A stretch of 64,000 bases of DNA from NCBI RefSeq assembly GCF_029211185.1, contig NZ_JARGDO010000020.1, positions 1-64,000 of the forward strand, read 5' to 3'. Shown here piece by piece: positions 48,296-56,057 of the stretch. The position numbers and the translations under genes are program-made. Below the pieces are notes generated by a model. The model was given only the letters and a program-made list of their open reading frames with translations. It did not search any database and had not been told where the DNA came from. How positions within the stretch are numbered: position 1 is the first letter of the stretch; every line of letters starts with the position of its first letter. Source of the stretch: Tessaracoccus caeni (lineage in GTDB: Bacteria; Actinomycetota; Actinomycetes; Propionibacteriales; Propionibacteriaceae).

Positions 48296-48580
48296 ATGGA
48301 AGAACTACCTGTTGTGGAACGCCCGACGTGCGGCTGCGGATGCAGCAACGAAGACCTGCCGGAGCTGGATGCCCGCGCGATCCCGCATGCCATCCGCCAT
48401 GCATCGATCTTCGGCGCAGTCGATTCACTGGCCTCTGGAGCCGCGTTGGTGCTCATCGCCCCCCACGACCCGCTCCCGCTGCTCGCCCAGTTCAAGGACC
48501 GCTACGGCGAGGACGGGCTGGCCGTCGAGTATCTGGAGCGTGGACCCGAGGCCTGGCGGCTCAAGCTGACGCGCGCCTGA
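48296..48580 (+). CDS. DUF2249 domain protein
   Basis: A 94-residue protein. The DUF2249 domain (about 25-94) has ELDARAIPHAIRHASIFGAVD, LIAPHDPLPLLAQF and GPEAWRLKL. A CGCGC cluster near residue 13 could bind metal. DUF2249 proteins often accompany denitrification and NO-metabolism genes. I prefer ATG 48296 over GTG 48278 because of the TAAAGT box. It is the first gene of the nirK cluster, ending one base before the next start. Confidence 0.85.
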   Translation: MEELPVVERPTCGCGCSNEDLPELDARAIPHAIRHASIFGAVDSLASGAALVLIAPHDPLPLLAQFKDRYGEDGLAVEYLERGPEAWRLKLTRA

Positions 48581-48581
48581 G

Positions 48582-49655
48582 GTGTTGACCGGACGCACTG
48601 CGCCTCGCACGTCGCCCAGGGTGGGCTTGCTCGCCCTGGGCGGTTTGTCGATGCTCGGCGGATTGAACGCGGCGCTCGTGCTGCTCGGCGTGCGGGCCCC
48701 TGTCCAGGAGCCGCGGATGGGGGCCGTCCACGGCATGGTGATGGTGCTGGGGTTCATGGGCACCGTGATCGCGCTCGAGCGGGCGCAGGCGCTGCGCAAG
48801 CCGTGGGCCTACCTCGCCCCCGCCTTGTTGGGGGCCGGCGGCGTCAGCCTCGTGATCGGGCTTCCGGTGGTGTTCGGCCAGTTGCTGCTGCTTCAAGGCG
48901 CATTGATGCTGGTGGCGGTCTACACCGCGTTGTGGATGCGGGCCCCGCTGCCGCTGGTTGCGGTTCAGGTGCTGTCCGCTGCTGCTGCGGCGATCGCCGC
49001 CACCCTTCTCCTTCGGGTCGAGATCGCGGTGCTCGTGCCCTGGCTCGCCTGTTTCCTGATCCTGACCATCGCGTCGGAGCGCGCAGAGCTGGCGCAGCTC
49101 GCGATGGGGTCTCGGGCGACTCCGGTCCTGCTCAGGCTGGCCGTGGGATTGACGGTCGGCGCCGCGTCGACGTTGTTGTGGCCCGATGCGGGCTCGCGTC
49201 TGTTCGGTGCCTTCGTGCTGGCCACGGCGCTCTGGCTGCTGCACGACGACGTCGCCCGTCGCATGGTGCGCACCACCGGTCTTCGCCGGTACAACGGGGT
49301 CGCGTTGCTGCTCGGCTACACCTGGCTGGCGCTGGCCGGCCTCACCTGGCTCGCCGTCGGATCGCCCGTCGATCAGGGCGCCTACGATGTCGTGATCCAC
49401 GGCGTGTTCCTAGGATTCGGAGTCTCCATGATCATGGCGCACGCGCCCATCATCTTCCCGACAGTGCTCGGGCGCCCGCTGCCCTATCGGCCGTCGTTCT
49501 GGGTGCCGCTGGTGATGCTGCATTCGGCCATGCTGTTGAGGGTGCTCGGCGACCTCACCGGCGCGATCTGGCTCTGGCAGGTGGGCGGCGCCGGCGGCGT
49601 GTTGTCGATGGTGGCGATGGTGCTGGTGATCGTGACGACAGCGGTGCGGCGATGA
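48582..49655 (+). CDS. NnrS-like integral membrane protein
   Basis: A 357-residue protein with about ten membrane helices. Histidines in the first and later helices (MGAVHGMVMVLGFMGT; VIHGVFLGFGVSMIMAHAPII; MLHSAMLLR) recall NnrS, a heme/copper membrane protein linked to NO tolerance in denitrifiers. The match is by pattern only. GTG start one base after the DUF2249 stop; its TGA overlaps the ATG of the nitrite reductase fusion (ATGA), so the two are translationally coupled. Confidence 0.65.
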   Translation: MLTGRTAPRTSPRVGLLALGGLSMLGGLNAALVLLGVRAPVQEPRMGAVHGMVMVLGFMGTVIALERAQALRKPWAYLAPALLGAGGVSLVIGLPVVFGQLLLLQGALMLVAVYTALWMRAPLPLVAVQVLSAAAAAIAATLLLRVEIAVLVPWLACFLILTIASERAELAQLAMGSRATPVLLRLAVGLTVGAASTLLWPDAGSRLFGAFVLATALWLLHDDVARRMVRTTGLRRYNGVALLLGYTWLALAGLTWLAVGSPVDQGAYDVVIHGVFLGFGVSMIMAHAPIIFPTVLGRPLPYRPSFWVPLVMLHSAMLLRVLGDLTGAIWLWQVGGAGGVLSMVAMVLVIVTTAVRR

Positions 49656-52261
49656 TGCGTGCGACCCGTCGCCGCAACCCGATGCGCGACTATCCGGTCG
49701 TCGTGTGGCTCCTGGGTGCCGCCGTGGTGGCCGTCTGCCATCGCTGGGTTCCCGAGGCCACCTGGCTGATGGTGCACTTGATCCTCCTCGGCGCGCTGAC
49801 CCACGCCGTGATGGTGTGGAGCCGGCACTTCTCGCAGGCCTTGCTGAAGGTGCGCCTCGACGAGGCCGCCGAGAGTCGGCACACGCTGCGGCTGTGGCTG
49901 GTTTCGGTCGGCGCGCTCCTGGTGTTCATCGGTGTGCCCACCACCTGGTGGTGGGTGACACTGGTGGGCGCCGTCGTGGTGACCGTCGCCGTGGTGTGGC
50001 ACGGAGCGGAGCTGTGGAGCGCACTGAGGAAGGCGCTCCCGGGGCGGTTCCGGGTCTCGATCCGCTACTACATCGTCGCCGCGCTGTCGTTGCCGATCGG
50101 CGTCGGTTTCGGCGTCGCGCTGGCCTGGGGCTTGTCCGACGAATGGCACGCCCGGCTGCTGGTGGCGCATTCGATGACCAACCTGCTCGGCTGGTTCGGC
50201 CTCACCGTCGCCGGCACCTTGGTCACCTTCTGGCCCACCGTGCTGCGCACCAAGATGGATCCGCGCGCCGACAAGCTGGCCCAGGACGCCCTGCCGATCC
50301 TGCTGATCGGTTTGGCGATCCTGGTGACCGGATCCCTGCTGGGCATGCGTCCGCTGGCCGTCGGCGGGTTGGCCTTCTACTTCATCGGCCTGCTCTGGTG
50401 GGCGCGCGCCCTGATCGGGCCGGCCCGCACGAAGCCGCCGCGCTCCTACGCCGGGGGAGCGATCGGCGCCGCCGTGGTCTGGTTCGCCGTCGCGATCGTG
50501 TGGCTGGGCTCTCTGCTGCTCACCACCGACGACTTGCAGCTGGCCACCTCCTACCCTTTGCTGGCAGGGGTATTCGCCGCGGGTTTCGGGGCTCAGATCC
50601 TGACCGGCGCGCTCAGCTACCTGATCCCGTCGGTGCTCGGCGGCGGTCCGTCGGTGGTGCGGATCGGTAACTCATGGTTCGACAAGGGCGCCGGCTTCAG
50701 GCTGGTGGTGATCAACGGCGGCATCGTCGTCTTCCTTCTCGCGACGCCCAGCTGGGTGAAGGTGGTGGTCTCCGTGCTCGTGCTGGGGGCCATGGTGAGC
50801 TTCATTCCGCTCATGTTCCAGGCCATCCGGCACACGATCGCCGAGCGGCGCCGACTCGCCGACGGGGGTGAGACCCGGCCCTTCGAGGAGCCCCGCAGCA
50901 TCTGGACGGCGGGGCAGGTGCTGGCCGCGGTGGCCGCGTTGTCCGTCGCAGTCGCCGCCGGCGTAGGCATTGATCCCGCCGCAGCAGGGGTGGGACAGCC
51001 GCAGCAGTCCCAGGCGGCGATCGAGCCCACCGGTGAGGTGGTGCGCGTCGAGGTGAAGGCGCTGGATATGGCTTTCGAGCCCAGCGTGATTGAGGTGAAT
51101 CCCGGTGATCGGCTGATCATCGACCTGGTCAACGAGGATCCCACCAACTTCCACGATCTGATGGTGGCCGGCGTGCGCAGCCCGCGCCTCGGGGTCGGAG
51201 AGCGCGTCGAACTCGACCTGGGCGTCATCTCCGAGTCCACCGAGGGCTGGTGCACCGTCACGGGTCATCGGCAGATGGGCATGACGCTGCAGATCGTCGT
51301 CGGCGATGCGCCCGCACCCAGCGGTGACGGTGGGCATCAGGGGCATGAGACTCGTCCCCGGGTGATGGCGGATCCCGACGCGCGCATCGATGGCGTCGTC
51401 GATCCCGTGTTGGCCCCGCTGACCGACGAGACCGTGCATGAGCTCACCATGACCGTCACCGAGGTGCCGCTCGAGGTGGCGCCGGGCGTCTGGCAGAAAC
51501 GCTGGACGTTCAACGGCAGCTCCGTCGGCCCGACGCTGCATGGCCGGGTGGGCGATGTGTTCGTGATCACGCTGGTCAACGACGGCACGATGGGGCACTC
51601 CATCGACTTCCACGCGGGCGCGCTCGCCCCCGACGAGCCGATGCGCACCATCGCCCCGGGGGAGTCGCTCACGTATCGCTTCACCGCGGAGCGTGCCGGC
51701 GTCTGGATGTATCACTGCTCGACCGCCCCGATGAGCGCGCACATCGCGGCGGGCATGCACGGCGCGGTGATCATCGAGCCGGAGGGTCTGCCCGAGGTGG
51801 ATCACAGCTATGTCCTGGTGCAGTCGGAGGTCTACCTCGACGGTGCCGCGGGCAGCGCGGACGAGGCCGCCGAGGTGAACGTCGACGCGGTGAGCGCGGA
51901 GAAGCCCGACTTCGTCGTCTTCAACGGGGTGGCCAACCAATACGACCAGCGGCCCTTCGAGGTGAAGACGGGGGAGCGCGCCCGGTTCTGGGTGCTCGAT
52001 GCGGGCCCTAACCGGGCGAGTTCGTTCCACATCGTCGGAGGCCAGTTCGACACGATGTATCTGGAGGGCAGCTACCTGCTCAAGGACGGCCGCGACGCCT
52101 TCGGCACCGAGAACGGCGGTGCTCAGGCGATGGGCTTGGAGGCCGCTCAGGGCGGCTTCGTCGAGCTGACCTTCCCAGAGGCGGGCCACTACTCCGTGGT
52201 CTCGCACTCGATGGTCGACGCGGAGCGCGGCGCCCACGGCATCGTACGCGTCACCGACTAA
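49652..52261 (+). CDS. nirK: Membrane-anchored fusion: NnrS/COX-like TM domain, blue-copper domain, NirK-type nitrite reductase
   Basis: An 869-residue three-part protein. Residues 1-440 hold about twelve membrane helices with helix histidines (MVHLILLGALTHAVMVW; VAHSMTNLLGWFG). Residues 450-555 are a cupredoxin with a type-1 copper set: H501, C534, H539 and M544. Residues 575-869 are a two-domain copper nitrite reductase: type-1 ligands H649, C689, H697 and M702; type-2 ligands H654, H688 and H793; catalytic Asp652 in HSIDFHA. It would reduce nitrite to NO outside the membrane, fed by its own blue-copper domain. The position that holds the second catalytic residue (His) of class I NirK is F754 in FVVFNG. 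Membrane-fused NirK occurs in actinobacteria. ATGA overlap with the upstream gene. Confidence 0.88.
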   Translation: MMRATRRRNPMRDYPVVVWLLGAAVVAVCHRWVPEATWLMVHLILLGALTHAVMVWSRHFSQALLKVRLDEAAESRHTLRLWLVSVGALLVFIGVPTTWWWVTLVGAVVVTVAVVWHGAELWSALRKALPGRFRVSIRYYIVAALSLPIGVGFGVALAWGLSDEWHARLLVAHSMTNLLGWFGLTVAGTLVTFWPTVLRTKMDPRADKLAQDALPILLIGLAILVTGSLLGMRPLAVGGLAFYFIGLLWWARALIGPARTKPPRSYAGGAIGAAVVWFAVAIVWLGSLLLTTDDLQLATSYPLLAGVFAAGFGAQILTGALSYLIPSVLGGGPSVVRIGNSWFDKGAGFRLVVINGGIVVFLLATPSWVKVVVSVLVLGAMVSFIPLMFQAIRHTIAERRRLADGGETRPFEEPRSIWTAGQVLAAVAALSVAVAAGVGIDPAAAGVGQPQQSQAAIEPTGEVVRVEVKALDMAFEPSVIEVNPGDRLIIDLVNEDPTNFHDLMVAGVRSPRLGVGERVELDLGVISESTEGWCTVTGHRQMGMTLQIVVGDAPAPSGDGGHQGHETRPRVMADPDARIDGVVDPVLAPLTDETVHELTMTVTEVPLEVAPGVWQKRWTFNGSSVGPTLHGRVGDVFVITLVNDGTMGHSIDFHAGALAPDEPMRTIAPGESLTYRFTAERAGVWMYHCSTAPMSAHIAAGMHGAVIIEPEGLPEVDHSYVLVQSEVYLDGAAGSADEAAEVNVDAVSAEKPDFVVFNGVANQYDQRPFEVKTGERARFWVLDAGPNRASSFHIVGGQFDTMYLEGSYLLKDGRDAFGTENGGAQAMGLEAAQGGFVELTFPEAGHYSVVSHSMVDAERGAHGIVRVTD

Positions 52262-52271
52262 CGCTCTCTGC

Positions 52272-52462
52272 CCACGCTCTTCGAGTGCGACGATGTCTGC
52301 TCGAGAAGAGCCGACATCCACGCTCATTGAAGTGGGAGGTACGAGCCTGTTACGAAAAACCCCGGTTGTCTGCCCCACGCCGGGACGGCCGGCCCTTGGG
52401 AGCTCGAAAAGAGCCGACATCCACGCTCTTTGAGGTGCGAGGAACGAGCCTCGAAAAGAGCC
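52272..52462. repeat. REP-like palindromic elements, copies B, C and D
   Basis: Copy D (52421-52462) is the cleanest: CCACGCTCTTTGAGGTGCG, a short middle GAGGAACGAG, then CCTCGAAAAGAGCC. Copy B (52272-52311) is shorter and degenerate (CGCTCTTCGAG/CTCGAGAAGAGC). Copy C (about 52316-52414) has CCACGCTCATTGAAG at the left and CTCGAAAAGAGCC at the right. They fill the gap between nirK and the MhuD-like gene. Confidence 0.7.
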
Positions 52463-52538
52463 AGCCGATAGCCGAAGAGCCGAACCCGACCATAGGCCAC
52501 CGGCTAGGCTCGTCTCGAAACCGAGCCTGAGGAGAACG

Positions 52539-52829
52539 ATGTCCGTCGTCAAGATCAATGCCATCGAGGTGCCGGAGGGCGCTGGCCCAGAGCTGGAGGC
52601 CCGCTTCGCCGCGCGCAAGCACGCCGTGGACTCTTCGCCGGGTTTCCAGGGGTTCCAGCTGCTGCGCCCGGTGGCAGGGGAGACTCGCTACTTCGTCGTG
52701 ACCACCTGGGACTCGGAGGAGTCCTTCGCCGCCTGGCGGGATGGCGGCTCCAGGGAGGCGCATGCTCCTGGCCGCAAGCCGGTGGCGACTGGCGCTCAGC
52801 TGCTGGAGTTCGAGGTCGTCGAGCTGTAG
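52539..52829 (+). CDS. MhuD/IsdG-type heme-degrading monooxygenase
   Basis: A 96-residue ABM-fold enzyme that closely follows mycobacterial MhuD (VVKINAIEVPEGAGPELE, SPGFQGFQLLRPV, VATGAQLLEFEVVEL). The three key residues are at the MhuD positions: Asn7, Trp66 and His75 (heme ligand). It opens heme and releases iron, complementing the efe operon. SD AGGAGAA four bases before ATG 52539; a TAGGCT box at 52505-52510 gives a short leader, so unlike its neighbours it is not leaderless. It is isolated between repeat clusters and has no adjacent heme importer. Confidence 0.92.
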   Translation: MSVVKINAIEVPEGAGPELEARFAARKHAVDSSPGFQGFQLLRPVAGETRYFVVTTWDSEESFAAWRDGGSREAHAPGRKPVATGAQLLEFEVVEL

Positions 52830-52917
52830 CTCGCCGTCCTATCTCAGGATGCGCTCAGGCAGAGTGAACCAGGCCGGCAGCAGGGGGTAAGGCCGGCAAT
52901 GCCGAGACTGCAGATCC

Positions 52918-52967
52918 CCACGCTCTTTGAGGTGCGAGGCCGCTCGCGGCCGAGCCTCGAAAAGCGC
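52918..52967. repeat. REP-like palindromic element, copy E
   Basis: CACGCTCTTTGAGGTGCGAG on the left and GAGCCTCGAAAAGCGCC on the right flank a small internal palindrome (GCCGCTCGCGGC). Confidence 0.75.
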
Positions 52968-53028
52968 CCCCGCAAGAACCCCTAACAGCACAACCACCGT
53001 CACCGGCCCCCAGTGAATTCTCGCGCTG

Positions 53029-53069
53029 GGTCTTTTCGAGGCTCCGCTGCGCTCCGCACCTCAAAGACC
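53029..53069. repeat. REP-like palindromic element, copy F (inverted orientation)
   Basis: GGTCTTTTCGAGGCTCCG on the left and GCACCTCAAAGACC on the right: the same core as the other copies, read on the opposite strand, with GGTC/GACC ends in place of GCTC/GAGC. Confidence 0.75.
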
Positions 53070-53090
53070 GTGAATGGGAGCGCCCTTGCC

Positions 53091-53115
53091 CGGAGTCTCC
53101 GCACCTCAAAGAGCG
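53091..53115. repeat. REP-like half element, copy G
   Basis: CGCACCTCAAAGAGCGG (53100-53115) is one arm of the family without its partner. Confidence 0.6.
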
Positions 53116-53231
53116 GTAGTGAGGCTTCGTGCTGGTCTTGATTGTCGAGGCGGCACGTCAAAGCGCGTGATCCGCGAGTCCATCTGTCGAGGCCCGGGCC
53201 ACAACGGGCCTGTCCTGCGACGCGAGGCCCC

Positions 53232-53951
53232 TCAGCGCGGCGTGGAGTACAGGGGCGTCGCGTCGGCGGTGGCGTCGGCCACCTCCAGGTCGCGGGTGCG
53301 ACCGCGCTCCCGCAGCCCCGAGACGACGCCCTGGCGGTCGACCTCGGTGCGGTTCTGGGACAGCTTGAAGCGGCCGACCACCTCGGCGATCTCCAGGTCG
53401 AGCCCGACGATGCCCTCCAGCATGGCCTCGAGGAAGCCTTGTGGCGCCTCGGCGGCCGACCAAGGACCGCGGGCGGCATCGGAGGCCCCGTCGTGGAGGC
53501 GCTGGGCGTCGAAGTGTTCCGCCTGACCCAGCACCTCGTCGCGTAGCCGAGCGGCATCGCGATGGACGCGCAGCCAGCCTGCGAACTGCACCTGACGGTA
53601 GTTCCAGGTGCCTACCGCTCGGCCTTCCGCGCGGCCCCTGGCCTTGCCGCCGTGTTCAGCGGATTGCACGCTGGGATACCAACGGGGACTGATGTAGGCG
53701 TCCGATCCCTGCACCACGACGCGGCACGGCACCGCCTCGTCGGAGAGCGGGAACTGCTCGTTGTGCGCCGACGCGTGGGCCAGCAGGTGATTGCCCTCCC
53801 AGGCAGTGGGCAGCAGCGTCGCGGACGGCACCCCGTCACCCGTGATCCACAGCGCGGCCCCGACATCGGCCAGCAGCGCCCGACACTCGGCCTCGTCGGT
53901 CGTGAGCTGGCTGGATGGGCAGTACACGTAGCTGCGGGGGTCAGTGGTCAC
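53232..53951 (-). CDS. PaiB-family FMN-binding protein
   Basis: A 239-residue FMN-binding split-barrel protein of the PaiB type: ATLLPTAWEGNHLLAHASAHN, VVVQGSDAYISPRWYPS and GTWNYRQVQFAG. B. subtilis PaiB is described as a negative regulator of sporulation and protease genes, and others may be flavin oxidoreductases or heme-related. The role here is unknown. GTG 53951 is chosen because TATTGT lies exactly six bases upstream (leaderless). Divergent from the deaminase gene. Confidence 0.85.
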   Translation of the reverse strand: MTTDPRSYVYCPSSQLTTDEAECRALLADVGAALWITGDGVPSATLLPTAWEGNHLLAHASAHNEQFPLSDEAVPCRVVVQGSDAYISPRWYPSVQSAEHGGKARGRAEGRAVGTWNYRQVQFAGWLRVHRDAARLRDEVLGQAEHFDAQRLHDGASDAARGPWSAAEAPQGFLEAMLEGIVGLDLEIAEVVGRFKLSQNRTEVDRQGVVSGLRERGRTRDLEVADATADATPLYSTPR

Positions 53952-53957
53952 GGCTCC

Positions 53958-53963
53958 ACAATA
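53958..53963 (-). promoter_or_regulatory. -10 element TATTGT of the PaiB-like gene
   Basis: On the minus strand TATTGT, six bases, then GTG 53951; no SD. Leaderless layout. Confidence 0.55.
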
Positions 53964-54004
53964 GACAGGAGCGATCCCGCCCTTCTGTCGAGGTCCTACC
54001 CCGT

Positions 54005-54010
54005 TAGGAT
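54005..54010 (+). promoter_or_regulatory. -10 element TAGGAT of the deaminase gene
   Basis: TAGGAT is followed by seven bases and ATG 54018, without an SD. Confidence 0.55.
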
Positions 54011-54017
54011 TCGGGGC

Positions 54018-54446
54018 ATGACGAGACCAACGTTCGACCAACTCGGCCTGGCCACGGCCCGGCTGTGGGCGTCGCGCAGCGCCGACGCGAAGGTGCAGGT
54101 GGGGGCGTGTCTGTTGGATCGCTGGAACCGCGTGGTGGGCGTCGGCTACAACGGTCGTGCCGCCGGCGAGCCCAACGAGCGCGAGAGCATGGACCAGGGG
54201 CACAGCGGCTTCATCCATGCGGAGGTCAATGCGCTTCTGGCCGCCAACTGGAACGGTGAAGGGCACACCATGTTCGTCACCCACGAGCCCTGCGCCACCT
54301 GCGCGCGCCTCATCGTCAACTCCCGCCGCGTGACCCGCGTGGTCTATGAGCGCGAGTACACCGAGACCGCGCGACGCGACGCCGGTCTGCCCTCGGGTGC
54401 GGCCATCCTTCGCGACGCGGGCCTCACGGTGGTCGCCGCGCCCTGA
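54018..54446 (+). CDS. Deoxycytidylate deaminase-like zinc enzyme
   Basis: A 142-residue cytidine/dCMP deaminase-family protein. The zinc and proton-shuttle motif HAEVNALL and the PCATCARLI motif are intact, and VGYNGRAAGEPN is typical of dCMP deaminase/ComEB. It would supply dUMP for thymidylate synthesis or act on another deoxycytidine. The frame is open to 53562, but that part is the shadow of the PaiB-like gene. No SD; leaderless start. Confidence 0.85.
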   Translation: MTRPTFDQLGLATARLWASRSADAKVQVGACLLDRWNRVVGVGYNGRAAGEPNERESMDQGHSGFIHAEVNALLAANWNGEGHTMFVTHEPCATCARLIVNSRRVTRVVYEREYTETARRDAGLPSGAAILRDAGLTVVAAP

Positions 54447-54483
54447 TCTGATTTTTGGCCTCCTGTGGTGCGCAGGCGTCGAC

Positions 54484-55263
54484 TCAGCCGTCAAGGAGAT
54501 CGAGTATCTCCTTGACGACGCGGGCAGCGGCTGCGTGGAGCTCATAGTTCTCCGGCCAGGTTGTCACCAGTGGATTGAGATCTGAACAGAAGACGGGATC
54601 CTTAAGCTTCTTGGCGAGATTCTCGCGGGCTTTGCTCGCCGTCAGCCCCTCGGGCCGATAAGGCTCGAACGCAGCGAGCACCGTCGATCCATCCAGTCGG
54701 AGGTGTTCAAGTGCTAACCAAAGATCGAAGAGATCGCGACCTTTGGAGCGTTGGTAGAGCGCACGGATCTTCGTCGCCATGAGTTCTGGCAGCTGGAATG
54801 TCTGGATGGTCGCTTCGCCTGCCCACCAAGGGGAATCGATGCGATGGGGGAGGAAGACGACCGGAAGGGCAGGAGAACGTTCGTGGGTGTTTACCTCAAT
54901 TTTGAGTCGAAGTGAGACACCCGATGCGGCAGTAGTGCGCCAATAGACTTTCGGGTGCTGGCTGACGCGAGTTCGCACGGTGTAACCGAGATCGGTGCCG
55001 AGCTTTGACAGCGCCTGAGTCAGCGGAGCGATGCCCGAAGCGGAGCTGCGGACGTAGTCGAGATCCTCGCTGTATCGATATGGTCGCCCAAGATGGAGCT
55101 TATGCAGGGCGGTTCCGCCACGAAAGATAAGTTCATCGCGCAGGTAGTCGTCCTCGGCGATCGCGCAGATTGCCTGTGACAGCAGGAGATCCTGCTCGAC
55201 TTGCTCCGGAGTCGGCCATGGATGGTCCGCGCCCCAGGCGGTGACGGCGTTGATCGGAATCAT
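54484..55263 (-). CDS. AbiEii-type nucleotidyltransferase toxin
   Basis: A 259-residue DNA polymerase beta-fold nucleotidyltransferase of the AbiEii/AbiGii family. The catalytic motif GGTALHK and the acidic RYSEDLD are at about residues 52-75; KIEVN supplies the third acidic region, and LMATKIRALYQRSKGRDLFDLW follows. AbiE toxins transfer nucleotides to tRNA or other targets and stop growth during phage infection. ATG 55263 overlaps the antitoxin stop (ATGA). Together they form a type IV toxin-antitoxin/abortive infection system. GC content is lower than in neighbouring genes, consistent with transfer. Confidence 0.9.
   Translation of the reverse strand: MIPINAVTAWGADHPWPTPEQVEQDLLLSQAICAIAEDDYLRDELIFRGGTALHKLHLGRPYRYSEDLDYVRSSASGIAPLTQALSKLGTDLGYTVRTRVSQHPKVYWRTTAASGVSLRLKIEVNTHERSPALPVVFLPHRIDSPWWAGEATIQTFQLPELMATKIRALYQRSKGRDLFDLWLALEHLRLDGSTVLAAFEPYRPEGLTASKARENLAKKLKDPVFCSDLNPLVTTWPENYELHAAAARVVKEILDLLDG
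54489..54517. repeat. Perfect 11-bp inverted repeat at the 3' end of the AbiEii gene
   Basis: CGTCAAGGAGA, seven-base loop TCGAGTA, TCTCCTTGACG. It lies inside the last codons of the toxin gene and may form a terminator stem with coding function. No T-tract follows on the minus strand. Confidence 0.55.
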
Positions 55264-56057
55264 ACGTCGGGTTCCACTTCTCGGTTTATGGTGAGCATCC
55301 ATTCATCATCTAGGGCGCCTCTGACATTCGAGTAGGGATCAAGTCGTGAAGGTGAGGATGCAACATCGCGGACGACAGCTCGGAGCGGAGCGAGGTCCGC
55401 CCTTTCGGTGAACCGCGAGAGCAGCCACCCGACGCGTCGGCCGGCCGCGGCGGGAAAGAGGGCCGCGAGGCGTGCGAGTTCCTCCACACGGAAGGATGCA
55501 TGCTCCGACAGCTCGATGATGATCGTGGCGGCGTTGTCGATACCTGCTGCCCGCATGAGGTCATCGGCTACGTCGAGCATGGTGGCCTCGACGGTGGAGA
55601 TGCGGGCAGAGCCGTCGCGTGTGGGGTGGTGAACCGTGGGAATCCGTGCGACGTCCCGTTGCGCAAACACGAATCTCGTGCGTCCTACGACGCGATCCCG
55701 GACCTGGCGATCCACAGCAACCTGGAAGACCTGGGGGGCCTGGTGTGCCGCGCCGTGGAGCGCAGCTGCACTGATCCAGCCGACGTAGTAGTTGATGTCT
55801 CGATGACGCATGATCATGTCCACCACTTCAATGCCGGGCGGTGCACCCCATGCGTGGTATTCCGGCGGCACAGGAACCCAAAGGCCTCGGGTTGGTTGAA
55901 CCCATTCGCCGCGTCGAGCAGGGGCATGTAGGCGTCGACGCACTTGGTCTTCGTCGACGCGTAGCAACTGTGCGATCTCAGTAGTGGTGAGAGCGCCGCG
56001 CCCGCGGGCTAGTGCCCAGTTAGCGAGCTCTGGCGCTCGGACGTGGGGAAGGGTCAT
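55260..56057 (-). CDS. AbiEi-type antitoxin / transcriptional repressor
   Basis: A 265-residue protein with an N-terminal winged HTH (about 18-60: ALTTTEIAQLLRVDEDQVRRRL) and a C-terminal domain (about 75-250) of the AbiEi_1/4 type that carries out the antitoxic function. Known AbiEi proteins bind inverted repeats in their own promoter and repress the operon. ATG 56057 is chosen because it is the first start after the promoter; the open frame to 56357 crosses the tRNA terminator. Translation of the toxin is coupled to it. Confidence 0.88.
   Translation of the reverse strand: MTLPHVRAPELANWALARGRGALTTTEIAQLLRVDEDQVRRRLHAPARRGEWVQPTRGLWVPVPPEYHAWGAPPGIEVVDMIMRHRDINYYVGWISAAALHGAAHQAPQVFQVAVDRQVRDRVVGRTRFVFAQRDVARIPTVHHPTRDGSARISTVEATMLDVADDLMRAAGIDNAATIIIELSEHASFRVEELARLAALFPAAAGRRVGWLLSRFTERADLAPLRAVVRDVASSPSRLDPYSNVRGALDDEWMLTINREVEPDV

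Larger units (their letters stand above)
52830..53231. other. Repeat-filled gap without a gene
   Basis: About 400 bases between the MhuD-like and PaiB-like genes (convergent) hold three REP-like copies or half-copies and no credible reading frame. Any frame here is composed of repeat arms. Confidence 0.6.

Noticed and set aside
48803-49651. Upstream extension of the NirK frame to 1152 codons
   Set aside because: This part overlaps the NnrS-like gene out of frame, is Arg/Gly-rich, and the ATGA overlap gives a clear start at 49652.
54447-54488. Duplicate of the tRNA-Leu 3' end as an attachment site beyond AbiE
   Set aside because: No match of eight or more bases to the tRNA 3' half was found there by eye.
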